64,000 nucleotides of DNA from Parabacteroides distasonis (GCA_021531775.1 JAFBIU010000011.1:41029-105028); one strand, 5' to 3'; counted from the stretch's first letter, positions 44,896 through 55,493 are shown. Made by a program: numbers and translations. Notes: generated by a model not told the origin, from the letters alone.

Positions 44896-44906
44896 ACAGG
44901 GTACGT

Positions 44907-46670
44907 ATGGTTGCTTGGCTTCGCAAATCGATTCATATCCTGCTCTTACCTCTCTTGACGATGGTGGGTAGTTATTTCTTTTTGGAATATAACTATCGTT
45001 ATTTCCATCGTTTCATGGAGCAGTTTGTGTTCTTCCAAGACACAACAGACTATTTCTTGTTGCGTTTGGGAGAACCGGGCGGTTTGCAAGCCTATGTAGC
45101 CGAATACCTGACGCTCTTTTTTGGCCGACCGGGAGGTGCCTCCTTCCTGCTATCCCTGCTTTGGTCCGTCTCCTTGATTGGCTTTCTGCTCTATCTCAAA
45201 CGTGTTGCATCGACCATAGCTTCCGGGTGGTCCCTGTTGCCTGTTGCACTCTTTTGGATCTATCCGCAAGAATCGATGGTTCCGATTCTCTCAGTCGTGA
45301 TGGCTGTCTGGAGTGCTTGGCTATATTTAAGCCTGACAGTTCGTCCTATTCGGTATGTAGTCGGAAGCCTCTTGCTTGTGGGTACCTATCTCTTGGCCGC
45401 ACCTGCTTATCTGCTGTTTGCCAGCTTGGTGGTTGTAGCCGAATGCTGTACATCGCAGGGGCGTACTCGTTGGTTAGTTCCTTTGTGTGTGATCGCCTTA
45501 GCTTTGTTGTTGCCGCTGATAGCGATGCGTACCCTTTACATCGTACCCGTACGTGAAGCCTATTGGAGCAAACACATTGCACATCCCGAATACCCCTTGC
45601 CCCATGCACTCTATTATATAGGACTTTCGTATCCTTTTGTGACGATCCTGGCTTACCTGTTGCGTACATACCGGATGGGAGCCGGATGGAAACCTTGGTT
45701 ACGATCGGGATTGGCCTATGCAGGTGTTGTGGTGTGTATGCTGGTGGGTGTGTGCTGTCTGAAAGATCCGATGGAGCAGGCTTATCGTTACGATGATTGG
45801 GCACGTCAAGAACGGTGGAACCGAATTGTCAATCATGCACGTGTGCATGGGGTGAAGGATGTGGATGCTTTGATCTATCTGAATTTAGCTTTGTCACATA
45901 CGGGACAGTTCACCTCCGGTCTGCTGCATTTTCCGCAGGTGGGAGAGTCTGGGTTTATTCCGCACGATCCGAAAACCCGTTTGGGATTGATCTTGGCCAG
46001 CGAAGTGGCTTGGCAGTTAGGACAGACCAATGCGGCCCAGCGGTTTGCCTTCGTAGGGGTCTTGAGTGCCCAACGTTGTGTGCAACCCCGTTTGATGAAA
46101 CGGCTGGTAGAGACCTATTTGGTCAATGGTGAACCACGGGCTGCTGCTAAATATCTCCATCTCTTGGAACAGAATCCGGCCTATCAGACGTGGGCTTTGC
46201 AGCAACGACCCTTGTTGGAGGCGTCGGTATGTGATACGACAGACTGGGTAGTGGCCAAGCGAAAACAGTTGCCTTTGACAGATAATCCATACGATTTGAC
46301 AATCGCTTTTCCGAGTGCTGTGGCCTTTTTGATTGATGATCATGCCGACAACCGTCCCGCGTGGGAGTATGCCATGGCCTATCTGTTATTGTATAAAGAT
46401 TTTGGTGCTTTCATGCACTACATGGATCTGTTGAACGAACAGGGGGTTGCTCTTCCGACACTCTATCAGGAGGCGATCTGCTTTGTGTGTGGCGTAGCCC
46501 AGCAAACTCCGGCGGCACTCGATCGTTATGCCATTGCCCCGGAGGTCCGGAATCGATTCTTGCAGTTCCTGCAACAAATGAAAACCCAGCCTGCGGCTGC
46601 CCTGCGACAGTCGTTTGGCGATACCTATTATTACTATGCACAATATATTTCTGCTCCGAAACAAGAATAA
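44907..46670 (+). CDS. Membrane protein of the DUF6057 type
   Basis: The 587-residue protein has about nine hydrophobic helices in its first half (residues 10-290) and a soluble helical half afterwards with TPR-like spacing (LNLALSHTGQFTSGLLHF, RFAFVGVLSAQRCV, YLVNGEPRAAAKYLHLLEQ). I recognise the family only as an uncharacterised Bacteroidales protein, probably DUF6057. Its end overlaps the TolB-like gene by about 35 bases, which points to coupled translation and a shared task in the envelope. No catalytic motif is visible. Confidence 0.7.
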   Translation: MVAWLRKSIHILLLPLLTMVGSYFFLEYNYRYFHRFMEQFVFFQDTTDYFLLRLGEPGGLQAYVAEYLTLFFGRPGGASFLLSLLWSVSLIGFLLYLKRVASTIASGWSLLPVALFWIYPQESMVPILSVVMAVWSAWLYLSLTVRPIRYVVGSLLLVGTYLLAAPAYLLFASLVVVAECCTSQGRTRWLVPLCVIALALLLPLIAMRTLYIVPVREAYWSKHIAHPEYPLPHALYYIGLSYPFVTILAYLLRTYRMGAGWKPWLRSGLAYAGVVVCMLVGVCCLKDPMEQAYRYDDWARQERWNRIVNHARVHGVKDVDALIYLNLALSHTGQFTSGLLHFPQVGESGFIPHDPKTRLGLILASEVAWQLGQTNAAQRFAFVGVLSAQRCVQPRLMKRLVETYLVNGEPRAAAKYLHLLEQNPAYQTWALQQRPLLEASVCDTTDWVVAKRKQLPLTDNPYDLTIAFPSAVAFLIDDHADNRPAWEYAMAYLLLYKDFGAFMHYMDLLNEQGVALPTLYQEAICFVCGVAQQTPAALDRYAIAPEVRNRFLQFLQQMKTQPAAALRQSFGDTYYYYAQYISAPKQE

Positions 46671-48150
46671 TGGACTACCGTGGATGTGTGGTTTGCTGTG
46701 GATGTGGATGCTGTTTGCCTGTATCTCTCATCCTCAGGAGGCTCCTGTTTGCCAACAACAGGCAACCAGTCAGCCCGTCATTTACCCGGACTATCAAGGG
46801 GTAACGATCCCTTACAACATCGCTCCGCTTAATTTCCGGATTGAAACGGTGGGTGTGGAGGCTTGTTATGTGACCGTAGTCGGGGAGAAGGGTGGCGAAC
46901 CACTTCACGTCTGGGGCGAAAAGCAGGTGCGTTTCCCGGAGAAGGCGTGGCATGCGTTGCTGGCAGCCAATCAAGCCGCCTTGTTACACGTGCAGGTCGC
47001 AACTCGTACGGGCGATCAATGGACAGCCTGGAAACCGTTTACCATGCAGGTGAGCGATCGTCCCATTGACTCTCATCTGGTCTATCGGTTGATCGAGCCG
47101 GGCTATGAAAAGTGGCATATTATTGGTATTTATCAGCGAGATCTAACCACTTTTGAGGAGGAACCGATCATCCGCAACGATATGGTCGGCTATAATTGCA
47201 TGAACTGTCACTCCTTCTGTTTGGGAGATCCGCAGCAGATGCTTTTCCACATGCGTGCGGCTCACGGAGCTACCTACCTTTGGCAAGCCGGTTCTTTGCA
47301 AAAGTTGAATACCAAGACAGACCAAACGATCAGCAACCTGACCTATCCGGCTTGGCATCCATCGGGACGTTATGTGACGGCTTCTGTCAATGATATCAAG
47401 CAGTTTTTCCATGCAGTGAAAGAAAAGAAAATGGAGGTGTTTGACCGAGCTTCCGATGTGGTGGTCTATGATGTGAAGCAGAAAGCCATTTTAGAAGAGG
47501 CCTCTATCATCACGCCGGATGCCTTTGAGACCTTCCCTGCCTTTTCTCCTGATGGGAAATGGCTCTACTTTTGTACAGCTCCTGCTCGCGAAATGCCGGC
47601 TCATTATGCGGAGATGCGTTATCACTTGTGCCGGGTCTCCTTTGATGCCGAACAGGGTAGCATCCATCTGCCGATCGATACCTTGGTGCGTGCTGACCGT
47701 TTGAGTTGTACGTTTCCCCGCATATCACCGGATGGTCGTTTTTTGATGTACACCGAGACTGCCTATGGACAGTTTCCTATCTGGCATACCGATGCAGAGA
47801 TACGGATGTTGGATCTCTCCGACGGGCAATCCATTGATATGAGTTGCCTGAATAGTCCGGATACAGAGAGCTATCATAGTTGGAGCAGTGGCAGTGATTG
47901 GGTCGTGGTCAGCAGTCGCCGTGACAACGGGCTTTATACGCTTCCCTATCTCTGTGCGATTAATCGGGAGGGCAGACCCGGTAAACCTTTTTTGGTACCC
48001 CAAGAGAATCCGAACCATTACGATGATCTGCTCTATTCCTATAATTTGCCCGAATTGGTACGTGGTCGTGTCGAACTCTCTCCTTATCAGATACAACAGA
48101 CTGCCATTCAGGCTGCAACACCTGTGGTTTTCAGAGCGAAAACGAATTAG
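46636..48150 (+). CDS. TolB-like (PD40) lipoprotein with a CXXCH motif
   Basis: The protein of about 504 residues has a lipoprotein-like signal ending in LFAC near residue 29. An N-terminal segment follows, then CMNCH in a YNCMNCHSFCLGD context near residue 190, a haem c attachment motif. Behind it come WD40-like PD40 repeats: YPAWHPSGRYVTASVND, FPAFSPDGKWLYFCTA and FPRISPDGRFLMYTE. These suggest a periplasm-facing propeller carrying one covalent haem. The start could be 46636 or 46684; both lie near the end of the upstream gene. It has no close neighbour in cytochrome maturation here, and its function is unknown. Confidence 0.75.
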   Translation: MHNIFLLRNKNNGLPWMCGLLWMWMLFACISHPQEAPVCQQQATSQPVIYPDYQGVTIPYNIAPLNFRIETVGVEACYVTVVGEKGGEPLHVWGEKQVRFPEKAWHALLAANQAALLHVQVATRTGDQWTAWKPFTMQVSDRPIDSHLVYRLIEPGYEKWHIIGIYQRDLTTFEEEPIIRNDMVGYNCMNCHSFCLGDPQQMLFHMRAAHGATYLWQAGSLQKLNTKTDQTISNLTYPAWHPSGRYVTASVNDIKQFFHAVKEKKMEVFDRASDVVVYDVKQKAILEEASIITPDAFETFPAFSPDGKWLYFCTAPAREMPAHYAEMRYHLCRVSFDAEQGSIHLPIDTLVRADRLSCTFPRISPDGRFLMYTETAYGQFPIWHTDAEIRMLDLSDGQSIDMSCLNSPDTESYHSWSSGSDWVVVSSRRDNGLYTLPYLCAINREGRPGKPFLVPQENPNHYDDLLYSYNLPELVRGRVELSPYQIQQTAIQAATPVVFRAKTN

Positions 48151-48195
48151 TTAAGAGGGTGGTGTTAAAATCCAAATAATTTTTCGTAGAAAATG

Positions 48196-48225
48196 TTGTA
48201 TTGTTCGGCTTTTTCGCTACATTTG
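48196..48225 (+). promoter_or_regulatory. Promoter of the susC-susD operon
   Basis: TTG (48196-48198) and TACATTTG (48218-48225) are 19 bases apart, a consensus Bacteroidota promoter. The leader to the susC ATG is about 47 bases. Confidence 0.6.
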
Positions 48226-48272
48226 CGGCGGAAAACATAAACTTTATTGTTAACGATTAAACAGTTAATCTT

Positions 48273-51200
48273 ATGCAACTAACGAAAACACTTAGTTCTC
48301 TTAGACATTGGAAAGTCTCATTTCTTTCCATGTTGCTGTCTTTGTGTATGACGGCAGCCTTTGCGCAACAAGGTGCGATTAAAGGTAAAATTTTGGACGA
48401 GAATGGTGAACCGATCATTGGTGCCAACGTAGTCGAAAAGGGTACGACCAACGGTACAATCACGGATCTCGACGGTAACTATACGCTTACCGTAAATAAT
48501 CTGAAGAATGCTGTGTTGCAGGTGTCCTACATCGGCTATAACACAGTGGAAACTCCTGTGAAAGGTCAGAAGACCTTAGATGTGAAAATGGCTTCTTCTG
48601 TAGTCAACTTGGGTGAAGTGGTGGCCATCGGTTATGGTACACAAACACGTAAGGAGATTACCGGTTCTGTAGCCAACGTATCTCAAGAAAACTTCAACAA
48701 GGGTGTCAACCGTGACGCAGCCGACCTGTTGCAAGGTAAGGTAGCCGGTTTGCAGATCACCTCTGGTTCAGGTGACGTAACGCGTGACTCGCAGATCCGT
48801 TTGCGTGGTACCTCTACGTTGCAGAATGACCAGGGCCCGATGATCGTCATCGACGGTGTGCCGGGTGGTGATATGTCAACCGTATCTCCTTCGGATATCG
48901 AGTCTATCTCTGTCTTGAAGGATGCCTCTTCTGCAGCCATCTACGGTTCTCGTGCTGCCGGTGGTGTTATCTTGATCACGACCAAACGTGGTTCAGGTGC
49001 CAAGACAACCATCAATTACGATGGTTACTTGACAGTCAGTGGCGTTGCCAACAAGCCGGACATGTTGAATGCGCAGGAATGGCGCGAAATCAACAAGCAA
49101 TTAGGCAACGACATCAGTGTGTATGACAAGTACAATGCCGATAGCGATTGGTTTGATGCACTGTTGCGTACAGGTGTTTCTCAAAACCATTCATTGTCTT
49201 TGTCCGGTGGTTCTTCCAAGAGCAACTACCGTGCTTCTTACACCTACCTGGATCGTAAGGGTATCGCCCGCGACAACTGGATGAAGCGCCATAGCTTCCG
49301 CTTCCAGTTCCAGCAGCGTGCCATCAACGACCGCCTGCGTATTGGCTTGACAGGTGCTGGTACCTTGACAGACAGCCAGGGAACATTTGGTGACTACTTC
49401 ATTGCAGCTTACAACAACCCGCCCGTTATTCCGATTTATAATGAAGACGGTACCTACTTTACAGGTAATGACAATGCCTACAACCAGGGTAACATGGTAA
49501 AGGCTCAGGATGAAAACTACAAACTGAAAAAGAATAACTACTTCTATGGTCAGGGTGACCTGCAGTTTGAAATCATTCAGGGCTTGAATGTGAAGGCTAA
49601 CCTCTACAAGAGCCGTTTCAGCAGCGATAATAGCAACTGGGAAAGCCCGGACAATGCATTAGGTGGTGGTTCTGGTAACTCACTCGGTGATAGCAGTAAC
49701 GGTTATGCTCGTCGTAGCAACTTCTCTTGGGATCGCGAGTTGATGGAATGGACAGCCAACTATAACCGTGCATTCGGTGCCGAAGAAAAGCATAAATTGG
49801 ATGCTCTGTTGGGTTACTCTTGGGAAAGCAATGCTTACCAGTCTCAGTCTTCGATGGCTACCAACTTCGCTATCGCTTCCATGGGTGCTAACTCGATCCA
49901 GACAGGTAATGATTTGAAGATCGGTAATGTGACTTCCAGCAAGAACGAATATAAGTTGATCTCTTTCTTTGCACGTGCTCACTATAGCTTTGATGAACGC
50001 TATATGATTACCGCTACCGTTCGTCGAGATGGTTCTTCCAAGTTCGGTGCTAATCACAAGTGGGGTTGGTTCCCGTCTGTATCTGCTGCATGGGGTCTTT
50101 CACAAGAGGGTTTCATGAAGGATATCAAGTGGATCAGCGACTTGAAGTTGCGTGCTGGTTGGGGTGTAACTGGTAACCAGGATGGTTTGATGCCTTACAA
50201 ATCATTGGAGTTGTATCAGGCTTACGGTACCTATTATGATAATGGTGGTTCATCAACGGCTTTCCGTATCACGCAGAATGCCAACCCCGATCTGAAGTGG
50301 GAAGAGACAGCGATGTTCAACATTGGTATTGACTTCTCTTTGTTCAACGGTCGTTTGGGTGGTACGATTGAGTACTACGACAAGAAGACTTCGGATATGT
50401 TGTATAACTACTCTGTTCCGACACCGACATACGTTTACGACAAGATTGCTGCCAACGTAGGTGATATGAGCAACAAGGGTATCGAAGTGATGTTGAACTT
50501 AGACGTGATCCGTAACAAGAAATTCTCTTGGAATACTTCAATCAACTTGGCTCACAACAAGAATAAGATCACGAAGTTGTCTAACGACCTCTACTCAACA
50601 GACCGTGTCTATGTAGGTGACCCGTGGATTCGTGGTGCATCAGGTGTAACCTCTCACATTGTAGAAGAGGGTTATCCTGTGGGTCAGTTCTTCATGCTGA
50701 AGTGCGAAGGTATCGATTCAAACGGTAAGTTCATCATGGTTGACTTGAATGGTGATGGTCAGATCTCAGACGACGACCGTACTTACTGTGGTTCTGCTCA
50801 GCCTGACTTGACCTTCGGTTGGAACAACACATTCTCTTGGAACCGTTGGGATGCCAGCTTCTTCATCCGTGGATCACTGGGTCAGAAGGTATTGAACAAC
50901 CCGCGTGCTGCTTACGGTAACAATACGTATGTAGCTGGTGCCAATGCCATGAAGGGTGATGATTTGACGCTGTTGCGCGAGAACTCACGTGTATGTTCTT
51001 ACTATCTGGAAGATGGTTCATACGCTCGTTTGGACAACATGTCTATCGGTTATACATTCGACACGAAGAAGATCGACTGGTTGGACAAGGCTCGTATCTA
51101 TGTAGCTGCTCAGAACCTGTTCGTCATCACAGGTTACTCTGGTTTGGATCCTGAAGTGGAGGTATTCCGTGGTGAAGCCAGTGACAACAATGCTGGTTTG

Positions 51201-51275
51201 GATCCGGGTATCGAACCGCGTAACTACATGCCGAAGGCTCGTTCTTTCACATTTGGTGTTAACTTAACATTCTAA
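48273..51275 (+). CDS. SusC-like TonB-dependent outer membrane transporter
   Basis: The 1000-residue protein has a signal peptide (SLCMTAAFAQQ, cut near residue 31), then a carboxypeptidase-regulatory-like domain (AIKGKILDENGEPIIGANVV). The plug has LGEVVAIGYGTQTRKEITGSV, LQGKVAGLQITSGSG and IDGVPGG. SVLKDASSAAIYGSRAAGGV precedes the 22-strand barrel, which ends in TFGVNLTF. It imports a substrate captured by the SusD lipoprotein using TonB energy. No glycosidase follows, so the substrate could be a glycan or another nutrient. Confidence 0.95.
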   Translation: MQLTKTLSSLRHWKVSFLSMLLSLCMTAAFAQQGAIKGKILDENGEPIIGANVVEKGTTNGTITDLDGNYTLTVNNLKNAVLQVSYIGYNTVETPVKGQKTLDVKMASSVVNLGEVVAIGYGTQTRKEITGSVANVSQENFNKGVNRDAADLLQGKVAGLQITSGSGDVTRDSQIRLRGTSTLQNDQGPMIVIDGVPGGDMSTVSPSDIESISVLKDASSAAIYGSRAAGGVILITTKRGSGAKTTINYDGYLTVSGVANKPDMLNAQEWREINKQLGNDISVYDKYNADSDWFDALLRTGVSQNHSLSLSGGSSKSNYRASYTYLDRKGIARDNWMKRHSFRFQFQQRAINDRLRIGLTGAGTLTDSQGTFGDYFIAAYNNPPVIPIYNEDGTYFTGNDNAYNQGNMVKAQDENYKLKKNNYFYGQGDLQFEIIQGLNVKANLYKSRFSSDNSNWESPDNALGGGSGNSLGDSSNGYARRSNFSWDRELMEWTANYNRAFGAEEKHKLDALLGYSWESNAYQSQSSMATNFAIASMGANSIQTGNDLKIGNVTSSKNEYKLISFFARAHYSFDERYMITATVRRDGSSKFGANHKWGWFPSVSAAWGLSQEGFMKDIKWISDLKLRAGWGVTGNQDGLMPYKSLELYQAYGTYYDNGGSSTAFRITQNANPDLKWEETAMFNIGIDFSLFNGRLGGTIEYYDKKTSDMLYNYSVPTPTYVYDKIAANVGDMSNKGIEVMLNLDVIRNKKFSWNTSINLAHNKNKITKLSNDLYSTDRVYVGDPWIRGASGVTSHIVEEGYPVGQFFMLKCEGIDSNGKFIMVDLNGDGQISDDDRTYCGSAQPDLTFGWNNTFSWNRWDASFFIRGSLGQKVLNNPRAAYGNNTYVAGANAMKGDDLTLLRENSRVCSYYLEDGSYARLDNMSIGYTFDTKKIDWLDKARIYVAAQNLFVITGYSGLDPEVEVFRGEASDNNAGLDPGIEPRNYMPKARSFTFGVNLTF

Positions 51276-51293
51276 TTTTAAATCGGATTCATC

Positions 51294-52871
51294 ATGAAAA
51301 AGAAATCTATTATATCATTCCTTGCAGGAGCATCGTTGCTGATGACCATGCCGGCATGTACCGACTTGGATGAAACGGTGTATGATAACATTCCTTCCAA
51401 CACCTTCGGATCGACACAGACCGAAGTAAATGCGTTGGTCGGTACGGTCTATAAAACAGTAAAGAATTATGTATCGGACGGTAACTTCCTTTCACTGGAT
51501 GTGATGTCTGGTTCCGATGCCGTGACACCGACTCGTAAGGGTGGTGACTGGTACGACGGTGGTCAGTATCGTGAAATTTACATGCATACGTGGACTTCTC
51601 AGACTTCTGTCATCAAGGGTGCTTGGTCAAATGCTTCTACAGCGATCGGTACATGTAATGCCAACCTGTCTGTCATTTCTGCTTCTGAGATCTTGTCGGA
51701 CGCAACCAAGACACAGTTGGAAGCTGAAATCCGCGGTGTGCGTGCCTTCTGGATCTATAAGATGATGGACGAATGGGGTAATATTCCGTTGGTAGTGGAT
51801 TATGCTGATAAGGAATTGCCCTCTTGCAAGTCTCGTCAGGAGGTATTTGACTGGTTGATTACGGAGGTGAATGCCATCAAAGACCAGTGCCCGGATCGCG
51901 AAGGCGGTTATGGTAAGTTTACGAAGGGTGCTGCCTATACACTGTTGGCTAAGTTGTGTCTGAATGCAGAAGCATGGGGTGTCAACTACTCAGGCAATGC
52001 TTATCAGACCGTAGTTGAATGCTGTGATAAGGTCATCAACATGGGTTATGCGTTGGAGGCTGATTTCAAGGCTAACTTTGCATTGAACAACGAAGGTTCT
52101 GTGGAGGCTATCTTTGCAGCTCCTTTCTCTGAAACAGATACAGACAAGGATAACCGTTGGCAGTTGATGAACCGTACATTGCACTACAAAGACCAGATGG
52201 CATTGGGTGGCTCTTTCGGTGCTTGGAACGGTGTTTGCGCACAGCCCGATTATGTAAAATCGTTTGCAGATGATGACCCTCGTAAGGAGGCAACCTATTT
52301 GACGGGTATCATGACCAACCTCTCTACGGGTGAACCGATCGTAACGGACCATGGTTTTGTATTGGAGCATACAGTGGATGTATCCATGATTCCGGGTACA
52401 GAATATGACGGTACGACTTGGGGTGCTGTGAACCAGCATGACGGTGCCCGTTGCCAGAAGTGGCCGTTCTCTTCTACGTTGACAGACGCCATGGGTAATG
52501 ACTTCTTTATTTTCCGTTTGGCTGATGTCTATCTGATGAAGGCTGAAGCACTGTTGCGTAGCGGTGGTAATGTAGCTGAGGCGACTTCGTTGGTCAACAA
52601 GATCCGCGAACGTGCATTCGGTGACACCAACCATAACAAGGCAACGGTTACATTGGATGATATCTTGGCTGAACGTCGTTTCGAGTTGGCATGGGAAATG
52701 CATAACCGTCAGGATGATATCCGCTTCGGTGTGTATGAAAAACCGATGTGGTCTGCATCTGGCTGTGCTCGTAAGACCGATGCTTATCTGCGTCTCTTCC
52801 CGGTTTCTCAGGATGCTTACCAGAGCAACCAGAACTTGACACAGAATCCAGGTTATGCTCCATTTAAGTAA
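51294..52871 (+). CDS. SusD-like outer membrane nutrient-binding lipoprotein
   Basis: The 525-residue protein is a SusD/RagB family lipoprotein with the lipobox LLMTMPAC (Cys22) and TPR helices. IRGVRAFWIYKMMDEWGNIPLV lies near residue 145 and the C-terminal FRLADVYLMKAEALLRSGG near residue 410. The last part has LAERRFELAWEMHNRQDDIRF. It sits on the cell surface as a lid on the SusC barrel. It follows susC by 18 bases on the same strand, the usual pair order. Confidence 0.95.
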   Translation: MKKKSIISFLAGASLLMTMPACTDLDETVYDNIPSNTFGSTQTEVNALVGTVYKTVKNYVSDGNFLSLDVMSGSDAVTPTRKGGDWYDGGQYREIYMHTWTSQTSVIKGAWSNASTAIGTCNANLSVISASEILSDATKTQLEAEIRGVRAFWIYKMMDEWGNIPLVVDYADKELPSCKSRQEVFDWLITEVNAIKDQCPDREGGYGKFTKGAAYTLLAKLCLNAEAWGVNYSGNAYQTVVECCDKVINMGYALEADFKANFALNNEGSVEAIFAAPFSETDTDKDNRWQLMNRTLHYKDQMALGGSFGAWNGVCAQPDYVKSFADDDPRKEATYLTGIMTNLSTGEPIVTDHGFVLEHTVDVSMIPGTEYDGTTWGAVNQHDGARCQKWPFSSTLTDAMGNDFFIFRLADVYLMKAEALLRSGGNVAEATSLVNKIRERAFGDTNHNKATVTLDDILAERRFELAWEMHNRQDDIRFGVYEKPMWSASGCARKTDAYLRLFPVSQDAYQSNQNLTQNPGYAPFK

Positions 52872-52969
52872 AACTTCGTTTGAAGTATAGTTCTCTCTTC
52901 TCCAATCGTTTGGCCTGAGCTGAGCGGTTGGAGAAGTCTTTTTATAATTCACCAATGAGTTAAAACAAC

Positions 52970-55372
52970 ATGAAAACTGATCGTTTGAATGGGATCCGTA
53001 GGATCCTTTTAGGAGGTGCAGGTATTATACTAACCTCTCTTTTTACCTCCATCACAGCCCAAACCATTCGTGGTACGGTCACCGAAGCCACGACGGGCGA
53101 ACCGATTATCGGTGCCACGGTCGTCTTGAAAGAAACAACTTTCGGTACGGTTACCGACATGGATGGTAATTATGTATTGACTGACCTTCCCACAGGTCGT
53201 TTCACGGTCGAAGCCTCTTATGTAGGCTTTATCCCACAAGCCAATAAGGAGGTACTAATTGTCGGAACACAGGAGATGCTGATGAATTTTTCCCTTAGCG
53301 AGAATGCAGTTGATTTGGGCGAGGTGGTGGTTCGTCCCACTGTCAATAAGGAGAAGTCTGTGAACCAGATGGCATTGGTTGGAGCGAAGATGCTCAGTAT
53401 GGAAGAGGCCAGCCGATATGCCGGAGGTTATAGTGATCCGGCTCGTTTGGTGACTGCCTTTGCTGCTGCCACTGGAAGTCCGGACAACAACGGTATTTCT
53501 GTTCACGGTAATGCACCCCAAAGTCTCTCTTGGCGCTTGGAGGGCGTAGAGATCAATAGTCCCAATCATTTCTCGGATGCCTTTACGATGGGTACCGGTG
53601 TGGTGAGTGCCTTAAACTCACATGTATTGGGTAACTCCGATTTTTTCAGCGGTGCCATGACGGCCGAATATGGAAATGCGCTCTCCGGTGTGATGGACAT
53701 GAAGATGCGTAATGGTAACAACCAAACCTTCCAACATGCGCTACAAGTCGGAACCTTGGGTTTGGAGGGCACCAGCGAAGGTCCGATCGGAAAAAGCGGT
53801 GCCTCTTATTTGATCAACTATCGTTATGCTTTCACTACCTTGGCGCGGAAGATCGGCTTGTTGTCGGTAGATGGAGATCAGGCAGACTTTCAGGATGTCA
53901 ATTTCAAATTCAATTTTCCGACCAAAAAGGCGGGGACCTTCTCTGTTTTTGGCTTGGGATTGAAAGATAAGTATTGGAACGACATTGTAGATGAAGAGGA
54001 TCGCGAAACCTTTTACGACCAGGAATATCTGGAATCTCGCCAGACCATGCTTGTCAGCGGTCTCTCTCATCGCATCTATCTGGGGAAGGGTTGGAACTGG
54101 AATACGACTGCGGCCTATTCCTACTTCAAGAATGATGGGGATGACAAGTATTTCGACATTGACTTCGACAATAACTTCCAGTCTGGTAAGGATTTGCGTC
54201 CTTATGCCGTTATGCGGCAGAAGAACCAGCAGGCTACCTTCCTGACCGCCTTGCAAAAACGATTCAGCAATCAGTTTACCAGTAAGGTGGGTGTAACCTA
54301 CTCGGAATATTTCTTTGACCTGCGGATGCGTAAGTCGGAGGCTCTCAATGAACCGCTGCCTGAACACTACCTGTATGAGGCAGACAGTCATACCGGTTTG
54401 CTCACGGCCTACCTGGCCAATTCCTGGAAGTGGAACCGTTACTTCACCTTCAACTTTGGACTCAATGTGCAGTATTTCAGCCTGAACAAAGACAAAAGTT
54501 TTGAGCCACGTGCCGCACTGCAGTGGGAACCGAACTGGAAGAATACTTTCTCGGTTGGTTATGGTTTGCATAGCAAGATGGAGAAGATGGATGTCTATTT
54601 TGTCAAAGACATAGCGACAGATCGTTTTGTCAACACAGATTTGAAGCTGAGTAAAGCACACCATCTCTTGGCTTCCTATATCCATCGCTTCAATGATCAG
54701 CTCAACTTCCGGGCAGAAGCTTACTACCAGCGTCTCTTTGATCTGCCTATCGCTGTCGAAGCCGGTGATACCTATTGCATCATCAACCGTCGGGATTACT
54801 ACGTCGATCGGGCCTTGAACAACGATGGTAAAGGTCGTAATTATGGCATTGACTTGAGCTTGGAGAGATACATGCAGGGTGGTTGGTATGGCATGGTCAA
54901 TGGTTCGCTCTACAAGGCAGAGTTCAGGGCGAACGATGGTGTCTGGTACAATTCGCGTTACAACCGGACCTTTGCAGTCAAGGTGTTGGGTGGAAAAGAG
55001 TGGATGCTCGGTAAGCGTAAGCAGAACGTATTGAGTGTGAATGCCAAATTCACGTTGCAAGGTGGTCTGCGTTATACACCGGCAGATCTGGAGGCAACCA
55101 AGGAGCTCTACTTTAACAACCACCTGCCTGATGTGGCGTATCAGACAGACAAGACATTCAGCGAGCAACACGATCCCATGGGTGTTGTCGATCTGACCGT
55201 GAGCTATAAGATTGCCGGCAAGCACTGCGATCATACCATAGCCGTGGAGGCGTTGAACTTGACCGGAGCCACGCCGCCCTATTGTGAGACCTACAACTAT
55301 CGGAAGGATCGGATGGATAAGATCGATGCTTCCCTCTCTTTCCCGAGTATCTATTACCGCATCAGTTTTTAA
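52970..55372 (+). CDS. TonB-dependent receptor (not SusC type)
   Basis: The 800-residue protein has a signal peptide (LTSLFTSITAQ, cut near residue 31), a carboxypeptidase-regulatory-like domain (TIRGTVTEATTGEPIIGATVV) and a plug with NNGISVHGNAPQSLSWRLEG and NPNHF-like SPNHFSDAF. A shorter barrel than SusC ends in IYYRISF. It may import a small ligand such as a metal chelate, peptide or vitamin. It follows susD by 98 bases with no obvious terminator between, so the three may be co-transcribed. The ligand is not predictable here. Confidence 0.9.
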   Translation: MKTDRLNGIRRILLGGAGIILTSLFTSITAQTIRGTVTEATTGEPIIGATVVLKETTFGTVTDMDGNYVLTDLPTGRFTVEASYVGFIPQANKEVLIVGTQEMLMNFSLSENAVDLGEVVVRPTVNKEKSVNQMALVGAKMLSMEEASRYAGGYSDPARLVTAFAAATGSPDNNGISVHGNAPQSLSWRLEGVEINSPNHFSDAFTMGTGVVSALNSHVLGNSDFFSGAMTAEYGNALSGVMDMKMRNGNNQTFQHALQVGTLGLEGTSEGPIGKSGASYLINYRYAFTTLARKIGLLSVDGDQADFQDVNFKFNFPTKKAGTFSVFGLGLKDKYWNDIVDEEDRETFYDQEYLESRQTMLVSGLSHRIYLGKGWNWNTTAAYSYFKNDGDDKYFDIDFDNNFQSGKDLRPYAVMRQKNQQATFLTALQKRFSNQFTSKVGVTYSEYFFDLRMRKSEALNEPLPEHYLYEADSHTGLLTAYLANSWKWNRYFTFNFGLNVQYFSLNKDKSFEPRAALQWEPNWKNTFSVGYGLHSKMEKMDVYFVKDIATDRFVNTDLKLSKAHHLLASYIHRFNDQLNFRAEAYYQRLFDLPIAVEAGDTYCIINRRDYYVDRALNNDGKGRNYGIDLSLERYMQGGWYGMVNGSLYKAEFRANDGVWYNSRYNRTFAVKVLGGKEWMLGKRKQNVLSVNAKFTLQGGLRYTPADLEATKELYFNNHLPDVAYQTDKTFSEQHDPMGVVDLTVSYKIAGKHCDHTIAVEALNLTGATPPYCETYNYRKDRMDKIDASLSFPSIYYRISF

Positions 55373-55445
55373 TGCTATGACGATCCCCAGATAGCACATT
55401 CTACAAATGGGACCGGTTACTCTTCTCTGATAGTTCCTATTCCTA

Positions 55446-55493
55446 TTTCCCCAACTGGACAATTAATTTTCGCCAGTTGGGGAAATATTTTTT
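55446..55493 (+). terminator. Terminator after the TonB-dependent receptor
   Basis: TTTCCCCAACTGG (55446-55458) pairs perfectly with CCAGTTGGGGAAA (55473-55485), 13 bp, followed by a T-rich run to 55493. Confidence 0.75.

Noticed and set aside
53741..55462. Long reading frame on the minus strand (about 570 codons)
   Set aside because: It lies opposite the TonB-dependent receptor gene, which has clear domains. Its sequence has no family signature, so it is a shadow of the codon pattern.
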